6,378 nt of DNA from positions 1-6,378 of the forward strand of contig JAJRPT010000090.1 of assembly GCA_024280675.1 (NCBI GenBank). The letters run 5' to 3'. Position 1 is the stretch's first letter. Every line of letters starts with the position of its first letter. The position numbers were made by a program, and so were the translations under genes. Under the pieces are notes generated by a model. That model was not told where the DNA came from. It made no database searches and saw only the letters and a program-made list of their open reading frames with translations. Source of the DNA: Bacteroidota bacterium (GTDB lineage: Bacteria > Bacteroidota > Ignavibacteria > Kapaibacteriales > UBA2268). This document shows, in pieces, positions 1 through 5,842 of the stretch.

Positions 1-499
1 AATCGGGACAGTTGGCATCTCAGCACTCGCACTGGCACTCATTGCATACATGACTGGAAATACAATTTACTCCGATTATCTAAACATTATGTATCTGGAA
101 AACTCTGGAGAACTGGTAATCTTTCTTGCGGCACTAATTGGTGCGGTGCTTGGTTTTCTGTGGTATAACTCTCACCCGGCTCAAGTTTTTATGGGTGATA
201 CTGGCTCACTTGCACTGGGTGGTGCACTTGGCGCGCTTGCAATTCTTATCAAAAAGGAATTCCTATTGCCAATAGTTGGTGGAGTTTTTCTTGTTGAGAT
301 GATGTCGGTTGTCATTCAAGTGGCTTATTTTCGTTATACCAGAAAGAAATACGGCAAGGGACGGAGGGTCTTCAGAGTGGCACCGATTCACCACCATTTC
401 GAAAAGATTGGGTTGGCAGAACCCAAGATTGTCACTCGTTTCTATATCGTTGCCGTTTTGTTGGCCATTATCACAATGGCAACATTTAAGATTCGCTAA
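1..499 (+). CDS. mraY: Phospho-N-acetylmuramoyl-pentapeptide-transferase (MraY), 3' part
   Basis: MraY is an integral inner-membrane enzyme that transfers phospho-MurNAc-pentapeptide from the UDP-linked precursor to undecaprenyl phosphate, making lipid I for peptidoglycan. The reading frame is open from the left edge (first full codon at base 2), so about 165 C-terminal residues of a protein usually near 360 are visible; the ATG at 50 is internal. Seen directly: the conserved PAQVFMGDTGSLALGG block with its aspartate, then the PIHHHFEKIGL block carrying the triple histidine typical of MraY, separated by hydrophobic membrane segments and followed by a last membrane helix ending in TFKIR. The stop is TAA at 497-499. 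In many genomes murD follows; here the next DNA is a foreign-looking cassette. The last codons and the stop lie inside a 22-bp sequence that is repeated at 1508-1529. The family call is secure. Confidence 0.96.
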   Translation, partial: IGTVGISALALALIAYMTGNTIYSDYLNIMYLENSGELVIFLAALIGAVLGFLWYNSHPAQVFMGDTGSLALGGALGALAILIKKEFLLPIVGGVFLVEMMSVVIQVAYFRYTRKKYGKGRRVFRVAPIHHHFEKIGLAEPKIVTRFYIVAVLLAIITMATFKIR

Positions 500-502
500 G
501 AG
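481..502 (+). repeat. Left copy of 22-bp direct repeat (mraY 3' end)
   Basis: A 22-bp sequence beginning AACATTTAAG and ending CTAAGAG is identical at 481-502 and 1508-1529; flanking bases differ on both sides (C versus A before, G versus A after). This copy covers the last five codons of mraY plus its TAA stop and three bases beyond. It behaves like an attachment site or target duplication at the left border of the inserted stretch. Confidence 0.9.
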
Positions 503-567
503 GGAGTTTATAAGTGGCTAAATTATAACAGATTTTTTTAATAGCAAAGTTTTATTTAATTTGAAAG

Positions 568-1110
568 ATGGAAACAGAGCAATTATATAAAGTATTCGAA
601 AAAGAATCATCACCGAAAATAACTGACGAGCATGTTTTTACAGCCGATGCTTTAATTGAGGCACATAGTCTTGGGAAAAAAGAAGCATGGGCTTCCTTTA
701 AATCTACGATTGAAGGACTTGCAGAAAATATCCTTGAAGGTAAGTTAGATGAAATTACTAATAAGGTATTGGACGCAGAACGTGATAAAATTTTGAATGA
801 AGTGCAGAGTAGTTTTGAAAAAGCAATTGAAAATTCAGAAAAACTTTTTAAATTCATTGGTGATAATAATTTTAAATGTTTTTCAATTTACCTGAAAATG
901 GATGATCTAAAAACAATCACTTCTCTTATATTGGTAGATGAAAAAGATTGGCTTAGCGAAAAGTTCGACTCGGTTTATGATTTGAGTGAAGTATTAGAGG
1001 ATGCTCACATTGGCATAAATCATTCCTTCATCATTATGCCTAAAACTGACAACTTCAATGAAAATTCTGTTTATAGCGATGGCTATAAAATCAAGAGAAA
1101 TGATGGGTAG
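568..1110 (+). CDS. Unrecognised helical protein, first gene of the cassette
   Basis: A 180-residue protein that I do not recognise. It is acidic and lysine-rich, with no signal peptide or membrane segment, so probably cytoplasmic. Residues about 35-100 look like long amphipathic helices, possibly coiled coil (KKEAWASFKSTIEGLAENIL and onward). Residues about 103-165 look alpha/beta, with strand-like stretches CFSIYL, SLILVD and HSFIIMP. The position before a HEPN-like gene recalls the nucleotidyltransferase partner in MNT/HEPN toxin-antitoxin pairs, but the GSx(9-10)DxD nucleotidyltransferase motif is not visible, so that role is only a hypothesis. The start ATG has no proper Shine-Dalgarno site, only an A-rich stretch right before it. 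The 3' end overlaps the next gene by 11 bp. It is very AT-rich compared with mraY, consistent with transfer. It is probably a real gene because the two frames are tightly coupled. Confidence 0.75.
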   Translation: METEQLYKVFEKESSPKITDEHVFTADALIEAHSLGKKEAWASFKSTIEGLAENILEGKLDEITNKVLDAERDKILNEVQSSFEKAIENSEKLFKFIGDNNFKCFSIYLKMDDLKTITSLILVDEKDWLSEKFDSVYDLSEVLEDAHIGINHSFIIMPKTDNFNENSVYSDGYKIKRNDG

Positions 1111-1507
1111 AAGCCAAGAAAGGTTGGATCATGCTCTTCACAATGAAGGTGCTTGCCTGCATTTGTTCTCTGCAAGTAAATTTAATGATTGGGTTATTAC
1201 CACCGCCTACTATTCTGCAAATCATTTCTTTCGATATAAACTCTTCCCTGGTCATGTGAAATATTATAAAAGTAGAAATCATGCTATAGATTATTCTACT
1301 TTCTGCAGTTCTATTGGCGAGAACACAAACCATAAAATTCTAAAAGAACTTGTTAAGCAAAATTGTGCAAAAGACAGTTCCAGGCGGTTTAAAAAATTAC
1401 TCGACCTTTGTTGGACGGCACGGTATAATAATTATAAATCCACAAAAGTTCAATGCAATTATGCTGTGGAATCTCTTCAAATCATTAAGAAATATTGTAC
1501 GGGCTGA
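1100..1507 (+). CDS. HEPN-like domain protein
   Basis: A 135-residue all-helical protein resembling the HEPN superfamily, whose members include ribonuclease toxins and nucleotide- or RNA-binding partners. Seen directly: ERLDHALHNEGACLHL near the start, then DWVITTAYYSANHFFRYKL at about 30-48, close to the DWxxTAAYYAAxH helix of many HEPN proteins, and a last section LLDLCWTARYNNYK at about 100-113. The canonical RNase motif Rx(4-6)H is not visible; the equivalent spot reads RYNNY. RNase activity is therefore doubtful, or another motif is used. The frame is open from 1058, but the ATG at 1100 is preferred: it gives the usual HEPN N-terminus and the overlap ATGATGGGTAG with the previous stop, implying translational coupling; 1103 is an equal alternative. 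The stop TGA is immediately followed by the right 22-bp repeat. A two-gene toxin-antitoxin or defence unit is plausible, not shown. Confidence 0.75.
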   Translation: MMGRSQERLDHALHNEGACLHLFSASKFNDWVITTAYYSANHFFRYKLFPGHVKYYKSRNHAIDYSTFCSSIGENTNHKILKELVKQNCAKDSSRRFKKLLDLCWTARYNNYKSTKVQCNYAVESLQIIKKYCTG

Positions 1508-1529
1508 AACATTTAAGATTCGCTAAGAG
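1508..1529 (+). repeat. Right copy of 22-bp direct repeat
   Basis: Exact copy of 481-502. It begins on the base after the HEPN-like gene's TGA and ends two bases before the stop codon of the convergent Nudix gene (1532-1534). It therefore marks the right border of the inserted unit and, with 1530 onward, probably represents the original mraY/Nudix convergent junction. Confidence 0.9.
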
Positions 1530-1531
1530 AT

Positions 1532-2197
1532 TTAACAATCATCCAAAATATCCAGAAACTCAGAAAGAATTATTGCGGTAGCTCCCCAAAGAGGGACACT
1601 CTGATGTACGTCAAAATAGGGGACATCGGCTCTTATTCCACCAGAAAAATCCCAAGGCTTGCGTTTTCTTTTCTCTGGGTTCTGAAGATCCGAAATCTTG
1701 ACCGTGAAGGCTTCTGCAACCTCTGATTCGGAAAGAATAAGCTCGTTTAACTCAGAGGTGTACCCAACAATGGGATGAAGAATTGACTTGGATGGGGGAA
1801 TGTAAATTGGAGAAATCTGACCAATGATCTTAATGCTGTCGCCCGCAACACCGACCTCTTCGTGAGTCTCTCTCAATGCTGCTTGTGTGTGAGTTTCGCC
1901 CCCATCAAGTCTGCCTCCAGGGAAACTAATCTGCCCAGAATGTGAACGCATTTGAGAATGTCGCAATGTAAACAAAATCTCGAAATCGCTTTGCCCACCC
2001 GTGCCGATGACAAGTATCATAACAGCACTTTGCCTAGCATGCTTGGGAGGAGACATGTTCTTGAAGGACTTTCCTCTGATTGTCGGTGTCATCTTGATGT
2101 GTGATTGGATCGAAGGGAGCCGAAACTGTGGGTCGTTTAACTTCCCAAATAAATCTTGAACTTTCCTAGGAAGATTGTATTTTTGGGATTCTGTCAT
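1532..2197 (-). CDS. Nudix hydrolase, CoA pyrophosphatase (NudL-like) type
   Basis: A 221-residue soluble Nudix protein. Family members hydrolyse the diphosphate of coenzyme A or its derivatives to 3',5'-ADP and phosphopantetheine, using Mg or Mn ions. Seen directly: the CoA-pyrophosphatase signature (LFTLRHSQMRSHSGQISFPGG, residues 75-95; key residues R79, R84, G88, FPGG) directly followed by the Nudix box, residues 95-117, with G95, E101, and RETHEEVGV at 109-117 supplying the metal-binding glutamates. The C-terminus continues with the usual beta strands and a final helix (LWGATAIILSEFLDIL). Length is close to the bacterial family norm, so the first ATG is accepted, although no Shine-Dalgarno site is visible upstream. 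It diverges from the MGMT-domain gene across only 16 bp, so each promoter must overlap the other gene. The exact substrate is inferred from the signature. Confidence 0.92.
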   Translation of the reverse strand: MTESQKYNLPRKVQDLFGKLNDPQFRLPSIQSHIKMTPTIRGKSFKNMSPPKHARQSAVMILVIGTGGQSDFEILFTLRHSQMRSHSGQISFPGGRLDGGETHTQAALRETHEEVGVAGDSIKIIGQISPIYIPPSKSILHPIVGYTSELNELILSESEVAEAFTVKISDLQNPEKRKRKPWDFSGGIRADVPYFDVHQSVPLWGATAIILSEFLDILDDC

Positions 2198-2213
2198 AGT
2201 CGCAATTTATAAA

Positions 2214-2534
2214 ATGAAAATACAAGAGAAGAATAATTTTTTCCAAAAAGTGCTAAATGTAGTCGAGCAAATACCTAGTGGCAAAGTTTGTACTTATGGG
2301 AAAATTGCAGAAAAATGTGGAGTGAAGTCTGGAGCAAGAATGGTGGCTTGGGCTTTGAATAAGCAAAAGAATAATAATCAATACCCATGTCACAGAGTTG
2401 TTAATCGAAATGGAGACTTGTCCGGTGCTGGGCATTTTTCCACGCCAACTCAGATGCAAGACTTACTTTCTGGCGAAGGGGTTGAAGTTCGAGATATGCG
2501 TGTGGATTTGAGTAAATATCTCTGGACACCTTAG
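2214..2534 (+). CDS. Short MGMT-family DNA alkyltransferase-domain protein
   Basis: A 106-residue protein consisting only of the DNA-binding, active-site domain of O6-alkylguanine-DNA alkyltransferases. Seen directly: IPSGKVCTYGKIAEKCG at 20-36 with the conserved tyrosine Y28, GARMVAWALN at 40-49 containing the arginine finger R42 in the recognition helix, the active-site motif PCHRVVN at 58-64 with Cys59, and LLSGEGV with E88, the usual partner of the Cys-His network. Full MGMT/Ogt/Ada proteins have an additional N-terminal domain, missing here; alkyltransferase-like (ATL) proteins of this size usually replace the cysteine. It could therefore be a minimal active alkyltransferase or an ATL-type damage sensor feeding nucleotide excision repair. 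The frame is open from an ATG at 2175, but 2214 is chosen because that is where homology-like sequence begins and it avoids overlap with the divergent Nudix gene. Confidence 0.9.
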   Translation: MKIQEKNNFFQKVLNVVEQIPSGKVCTYGKIAEKCGVKSGARMVAWALNKQKNNNQYPCHRVVNRNGDLSGAGHFSTPTQMQDLLSGEGVEVRDMRVDLSKYLWTP

Positions 2535-2538
2535 CAGA

Positions 2539-3543
2539 TTACAATTTCTCGTATTCAAATGTTGGGTAGCCTTTCAGAGTTCCATTTTTGTAAAAGTCAT
2601 GGAAGCGGAGCTTGTAATCGATTCCATTTCTGTCTCTTATCCAATAAATATTCTCTGGGTAGACTGTGTATCGTGCCGTGTTGTCAAAATATTTCTTCCA
2701 AGTAATGCCAATTCCTTCGGACGCTAAACTCAGCTCAGGGCTTAGCGAAGAAGTCACCCGATAATATTCTGTGTCGCTAATTAATGCTGTTTGCACACGT
2801 GGCCGGTTGGTGAGTACGCCCCACACTCTGTACTGAATCGGCGGGATTGACTTGTCATCATAATATTCATAATTGTTGAACGGTCCAAAATATAAATCCC
2901 AGCCTTTGCCATCTCCATTCTTTGGCTCATAATTTAAGACTTCATCTGGGCGTGAAAAATCAAGGTGTACGAAATCATAGTCTGGATCTTTTGGCACTGT
3001 TTTATTAAATATTTGGGTTCGGGCAGAGTCTGAAAATATTATTTTATATTCTTTTTCATTCGCTTCAAGAATCTGGAAAATCCATTTCCCCAAGAATCCA
3101 CCGCTTGGCGTACGTCCCCTGTTTATTACAAAGACTTCGGACTGACCCTCGTCTCCGGGAGAAAGTTCCCACCAACGACCGATTGCAGTCGAGTCCAGTT
3201 CGCCTCTGGGATTGTCCATCCAAAGCGAGTCCGAGTGGGCAAATCTGATTGTGTCAAAGTCGAATGAGCGGCTCGTCCCTGCGTATCCTCCACGACCTCC
3301 ACTGAGCTTGACATAATGGGAATCGGGTGAACAAGAAAATGCTAAATCCCACGAATTTGCAGGATAAATCATAACAGCAGATTCCGATTCCAGTGAGAAA
3401 TATGTGACGTAATCATAAATACTTTGTTCGAGGCGTAAGTATCTATTGTCATTTTTGTGTGGACTCAGAGGGCTTTCTTCTTCCATACAAGAATAAAATA
3501 GCGGCAAGAATAGAATAAATATTTTAATTGTAAAAGAATTCAT
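2539..3543 (-). CDS. HmuY-like surface lipoprotein, last gene of the heme-uptake operon
   Basis: A 334-residue predicted lipoprotein. A hydrophobic signal (KIFILFLPLFYSC) ends in a lipobox with Cys19, so it should be lipid-anchored at the outer membrane. HmuY proteins bind heme and hand it to the partner TonB-dependent receptor. HmuY-like features are WDLAF at 65-69 and a C-terminal block, residues 300-334, of the form YWIRDRNGIDYKLRFHDFY...GYPTFEY. A second WDLYF at 215-219 suggests two related beta lobes, which would explain a length above the roughly 200 residues of classical HmuY. The start codon abuts the receptor's TAG with no gap, and GGAG lies 6 bases upstream inside the receptor's last codons, supporting this ATG and translational coupling. 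The operon position supports a role in heme or other iron-ligand capture; the actual ligand is unproven. It converges on the MGMT-domain gene with 4 bp between stops. Confidence 0.75.
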   Translation of the reverse strand: MNSFTIKIFILFLPLFYSCMEEESPLSPHKNDNRYLRLEQSIYDYVTYFSLESESAVMIYPANSWDLAFSCSPDSHYVKLSGGRGGYAGTSRSFDFDTIRFAHSDSLWMDNPRGELDSTAIGRWWELSPGDEGQSEVFVINRGRTPSGGFLGKWIFQILEANEKEYKIIFSDSARTQIFNKTVPKDPDYDFVHLDFSRPDEVLNYEPKNGDGKGWDLYFGPFNNYEYYDDKSIPPIQYRVWGVLTNRPRVQTALISDTEYYRVTSSLSPELSLASEGIGITWKKYFDNTARYTVYPENIYWIRDRNGIDYKLRFHDFYKNGTLKGYPTFEYEKL

Positions 3544-4788
3544 CTACAACTCCACTCTAAAAGATGTGAAAAAAGACCGCCCCCATGAAAGTGGTATGCT
3601 CCCCGCTCCTCCTAGGTGAGGTCCAGCAGATCCCAGACTACCTTCAATTTTAATGTCTCTTACATTGAGCAAATTCTTTGCACCAAGAGAAAACAATAAT
3701 TTGCCCGCATAAAATTTCTTTTGAAAACTAGCATCCAGCATATTGTAGGAGGAAATTAAATTGTTAGTTAATTGTCCATTTTGGATATAAAGTCCAGCTT
3801 GTTCGCCTGTGAATTTGTAAAATATATTGAAGTCCAGCCCAGGATAATCGAAATAATAATGGAAGTTCAGACTGAATTCGGGCGAGAAAAATAACTCACT
3901 CACCGAGGATTCAATTCGCTCAACAACTTTGCCCTCGCCAGAAAAAACTGTGTCGCTTGAGGGACTCGTCTTTCCAATATATGAAAATCCCAAACGAAGG
4001 CTTGCCTCTTCTCTGAAATATGAAAATGAGACATCAGCACCGGCACTTAGATGTCTGCTGCGGTTTTGAACATAATAGACAATAACTTCTTGTATCCTTT
4101 CTTCTGAAGGGACATTCTCTATCATATTTGAAATATTATTGTAGAATCCCTTTAACTCAGCTTGGAATACATTTCCTTTTTTTTGTGCAGAATAACTAAG
4201 TGTTAGGTTTGAATTGAATGATGTTTCGGCTTGCAGGTTTTCGTCCGAGACGATGTAATGGTTGTTGTCTATGAAAGAAAAATGAAGTTCCTTGAGCGAT
4301 GGAGCGCGAAATCCACGTGAGATCCCAGTGCGAAGGGTGAGCTTTCTGCCAAAAGTATATTTCATATTCAATGTCGGAACAAGAGGTGCACTGTATTTTG
4401 AATTATAAATGTAGCGAAGCATGGGCTGGAGAACGAGTTGCTCTGCTGGTCGGTATTCGATCGAAGTATAAACTCCAACATCTAATATAGTTGGCGATTC
4501 TGTGTCAATCCTGTCGCCTTGAGCTATGTCGTAGTTGGTCTCAAAGCCCACTCCGTAGGAAAGGTATTCTGCAGCGTCGTCGTGAGAATAATTTGCTCTG
4601 AGCAAGTAATTGTCGAATGTGCTTTTGCTTTCTTCTCCAGGGATATTGCCCAGAGTTCTTTTGAGAGTGCTTCTGTTTTTGAGAAACACAGACCTATCTC
4701 TTTGGTATCTTTGCTGGGATAGGTTAATGTCTATGAATCTGTTTTTAGATGGCTCACCACGAATATTAAGAGTGTTGGTCAGTCTCAT
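3544..4788 (-). CDS. C-terminal beta-barrel part of the interrupted TonB-dependent receptor
   Basis: These 414 residues are beta-barrel throughout. They contain SRGFRAPSLKELHF (FRAP coded at 4300-4311), followed by NNHYIVSDENLQAETS. This matches the FRAP...His...NPNL layout of heme receptors, with DENL in place of NPNL and candidate histidines in ELHF and NNHY. The end GRSFFTSFRVEL is a typical outer-membrane barrel C-terminus for BAM recognition. The ATG at 4788 lies nine bases after the TAA and might allow re-initiation, but it is simply an internal methionine of the full receptor: there is no signal peptide here, so a separate product could not reach the outer membrane. The stop TAG abuts the ATG of the next gene. 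Confidence 0.8.
   Translation of the reverse strand: MRLTNTLNIRGEPSKNRFIDINLSQQRYQRDRSVFLKNRSTLKRTLGNIPGEESKSTFDNYLLRANYSHDDAAEYLSYGVGFETNYDIAQGDRIDTESPTILDVGVYTSIEYRPAEQLVLQPMLRYIYNSKYSAPLVPTLNMKYTFGRKLTLRTGISRGFRAPSLKELHFSFIDNNHYIVSDENLQAETSFNSNLTLSYSAQKKGNVFQAELKGFYNNISNMIENVPSEERIQEVIVYYVQNRSRHLSAGADVSFSYFREEASLRLGFSYIGKTSPSSDTVFSGEGKVVERIESSVSELFFSPEFSLNFHYYFDYPGLDFNIFYKFTGEQAGLYIQNGQLTNNLISSYNMLDASFQKKFYAGKLLFSLGAKNLLNVRDIKIEGSLGSAGPHLGGAGSIPLSWGRSFFTSFRVEL
3550..3553 (-). promoter_or_regulatory. Shine-Dalgarno site for the HmuY-like lipoprotein gene
   Basis: On the minus strand GGAG lies 6 bases before the ATG whose first base is 3543, and sits inside the final codons of the receptor gene. 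It supports initiation at that ATG and coupling to translation of the receptor. Most other starts in the window lack such a site. Confidence 0.5.
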
Positions 4789-4797
4789 GGACCGGTA

Positions 4798-5841
4798 TTA
4801 CTCATCTAGCGAATAATAATCATAGAGTCCATTTTCCAGCGAATCCATCTCAAATTTATACTCCAAACGGTTTAGCACAAGTTCTGAGAATATTTTAGAA
4901 TTAAAGGAATATTCTATGTCATTTATATTTTTCATTAACTTTAAATCTGCGAAATATTGCTCTTTGGGATTGAAGAGTAAATCTCTTTTGCTTTTGTCTT
5001 CGTCCCATCCGGAGAAGAATTTTCTTCCTAGGTCGAGGTGGACTCTGTATCCTTCTTTTGAGTAAGATGTTCCAAGACTTGCGTCATATTTACCAACCGA
5101 CTCGGCATAGGTCGAGGCTCTGTAGGAAAAACCATCTTCGGCTTTTTTCTTGGTGATAACATTAATCACTCCACCCAATGCGTTCGAGCCATAAAGAGCA
5201 CTCATCGAGCCTTCAATCACTTCAATTCTTTCGACATTGCCCATGTCTATCTGATCCAAGTCAATGTTCCCACTCTGACGACCAACAAGAGGGATCCCAT
5301 CAATCATAATTTTAATATTTTGCCCGCTCACACCATTGACACTTATCGAAGAACCTAGAATTGCGTCCGATTCTATTCTCATGTTTAGTTGAGTCGAGAG
5401 CATATCCTTTAGTGTTGGTGCAGTTTTTGCCCTTATTAGGTCTTCAGAGATGAGCTTTACGTTATAGACTGAGTTTTGCTTGCTACGTGGGGCAATTTGC
5501 CCAGTGGATACTATCTCATCGGTCATATAAGCCCTTGGCTGAATCTCTATTTTGTGTAAATCCGCCCCAGAGGGAATTGTGTCGAGCTTTGTGAAATATG
5601 CAATATGACTGATTTTGACAGCAATCTTGCCAGAAAAAGGAATTTCGAGCTTGCCATTTTTTGCGAGTATTTTATACTCTTTTTTATTTGTGCCAATCTC
5701 ATAAAAATAAACAGACGCAGAAACTGGAACTTGCCCCGTCTGTGCGTCTGTGATTTCTAATAATCTTGTTTGTGCTTGCGGAAATGTCTCTACACCAGCA
5801 AACATAACAAGAAATATAACAAATAAAACCCTCTTATTCAT
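4798..5841 (-). CDS. N-terminal part of TonB-dependent receptor: signal, TonB box, plug, start of barrel
   Basis: This 347-residue part starts with a signal peptide (basic MNKR, then VLFVIFLVMFAGV), with cleavage likely around residues 20-25. Residues about 26-100 form a beta-rich N-terminal domain resembling the carboxypeptidase-regulatory-like extension common in Bacteroidota receptors. A TonB-box-like DEIVSTG at 108-114 follows. The plug domain, about 120-230, shows LKDMLSTQLNMRI, SISVNGVSGQNIKIMIDGIP and VERIEVIEGSMSALYGSNAL ahead of GGVINVITK. From about 237 the first barrel strands alternate polar and hydrophobic residues until the TAA. The ATG is one base after the stop of the upstream HmuY-like gene, so the two are co-translated in one operon. 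In the intact family the plug closes the barrel and TonB pulls on the box to admit the ligand. Confidence 0.85.
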   Translation of the reverse strand: MNKRVLFVIFLVMFAGVETFPQAQTRLLEITDAQTGQVPVSASVYFYEIGTNKKEYKILAKNGKLEIPFSGKIAVKISHIAYFTKLDTIPSGADLHKIEIQPRAYMTDEIVSTGQIAPRSKQNSVYNVKLISEDLIRAKTAPTLKDMLSTQLNMRIESDAILGSSISVNGVSGQNIKIMIDGIPLVGRQSGNIDLDQIDMGNVERIEVIEGSMSALYGSNALGGVINVITKKKAEDGFSYRASTYAESVGKYDASLGTSYSKEGYRVHLDLGRKFFSGWDEDKSKRDLLFNPKEQYFADLKLMKNINDIEYSFNSKIFSELVLNRLEYKFEMDSLENGLYDYYSLDE

Positions 5842-5842
5842 C

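Larger units (their letters stand above)
503..1529. mobile_element. Putative 1-kb two-gene cassette inserted at the mraY 3' end
   Basis: This unit of 1,027 bp contains one copy of the 22-bp repeat and two same-strand genes, and its repeat is shared with the end of mraY. Removing one unit restores mraY running into the convergent Nudix gene with 5 bp between stop codons, as tight as the 4-bp convergent junction at 2535-2538. Base use differs from the neighbours: in hand counts, 781-900 has 28 G+C of 120, while 181-240 in mraY has 32 of 60. No integrase, transposase or clear terminal inverted repeat is present, so the unit would be non-autonomous, moved in trans, or the remnant of a larger element. 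Bases 503-567 before the first gene are AT-rich with no promoter I can call confidently. A misassembly at a repeat of this length is the main alternative. Confidence 0.55.
3544..5841 (-). pseudogene. TonB-dependent heme-type receptor gene interrupted by one in-frame stop
   Basis: Bases 5841 to 3544 read in a single frame as a complete 765-codon TonB-dependent outer-membrane receptor except for one TAA at 4798-4800. The codons read ...SLDE, stop, YRSMRLTN..., and no shift of frame is involved. Before the stop lie a signal peptide, an N-terminal beta domain, a TonB box and the plug; after it lies the remainder of the barrel to a normal C-terminus. All other genes here use TAA, TAG or TGA as ordinary stops, so a recoded genetic code is unlikely. 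A one-base change from GAA, CAA or AAA would explain it, as would a sequencing or assembly error. As read, the upstream product lacks most of the barrel and the downstream product lacks a signal peptide, so no functional receptor would be expected unless the stop is read through. The two parts are described in separate entries. Confidence 0.8.

Noticed and set aside
508..539. TTATAA...TTATAA hairpin followed by a run of seven T, terminator-like
   Set aside because: The stem is six A-T pairs only, with a 9-base loop, and each arm is itself a palindrome in AT-rich DNA. It is too weak to call a terminator.
951..960. Inverted 9-base match (CTTAGCGAA) to part of the 22-bp repeat, also present at 2741-2749
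   Set aside because: Both lie in coding sequence, are only 9 bases, and do not extend; they are expected by chance and give no extra repeat copies.
1058..1099. Longer start for the HEPN-like gene at 1058 or 1079
   Set aside because: It adds a stretch unlike HEPN N-termini (MKILFIAMAIKSRE), has no ribosome-binding site, and increases the overlap with the upstream gene; the ATGATG at 1100 fits better.
2175..2213. Earlier ATG at 2175 for the MGMT-domain gene
   Set aside because: It would overlap the start of the divergent Nudix gene, and the added 13 residues do not resemble the family N-terminus, which starts near the ATG at 2214.
4798..4800. TAA as a reassigned sense codon
   Set aside because: TAA is used as the terminal stop of mraY, the Nudix gene and both HmuY-like genes at positions where the proteins should end, so general reassignment is not supported.
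4519..4816. Plus-strand open frames inside the receptor gene, among other shadow frames
   Set aside because: They lie antisense to clear beta-barrel coding sequence, are short, and have no recognisable protein features.
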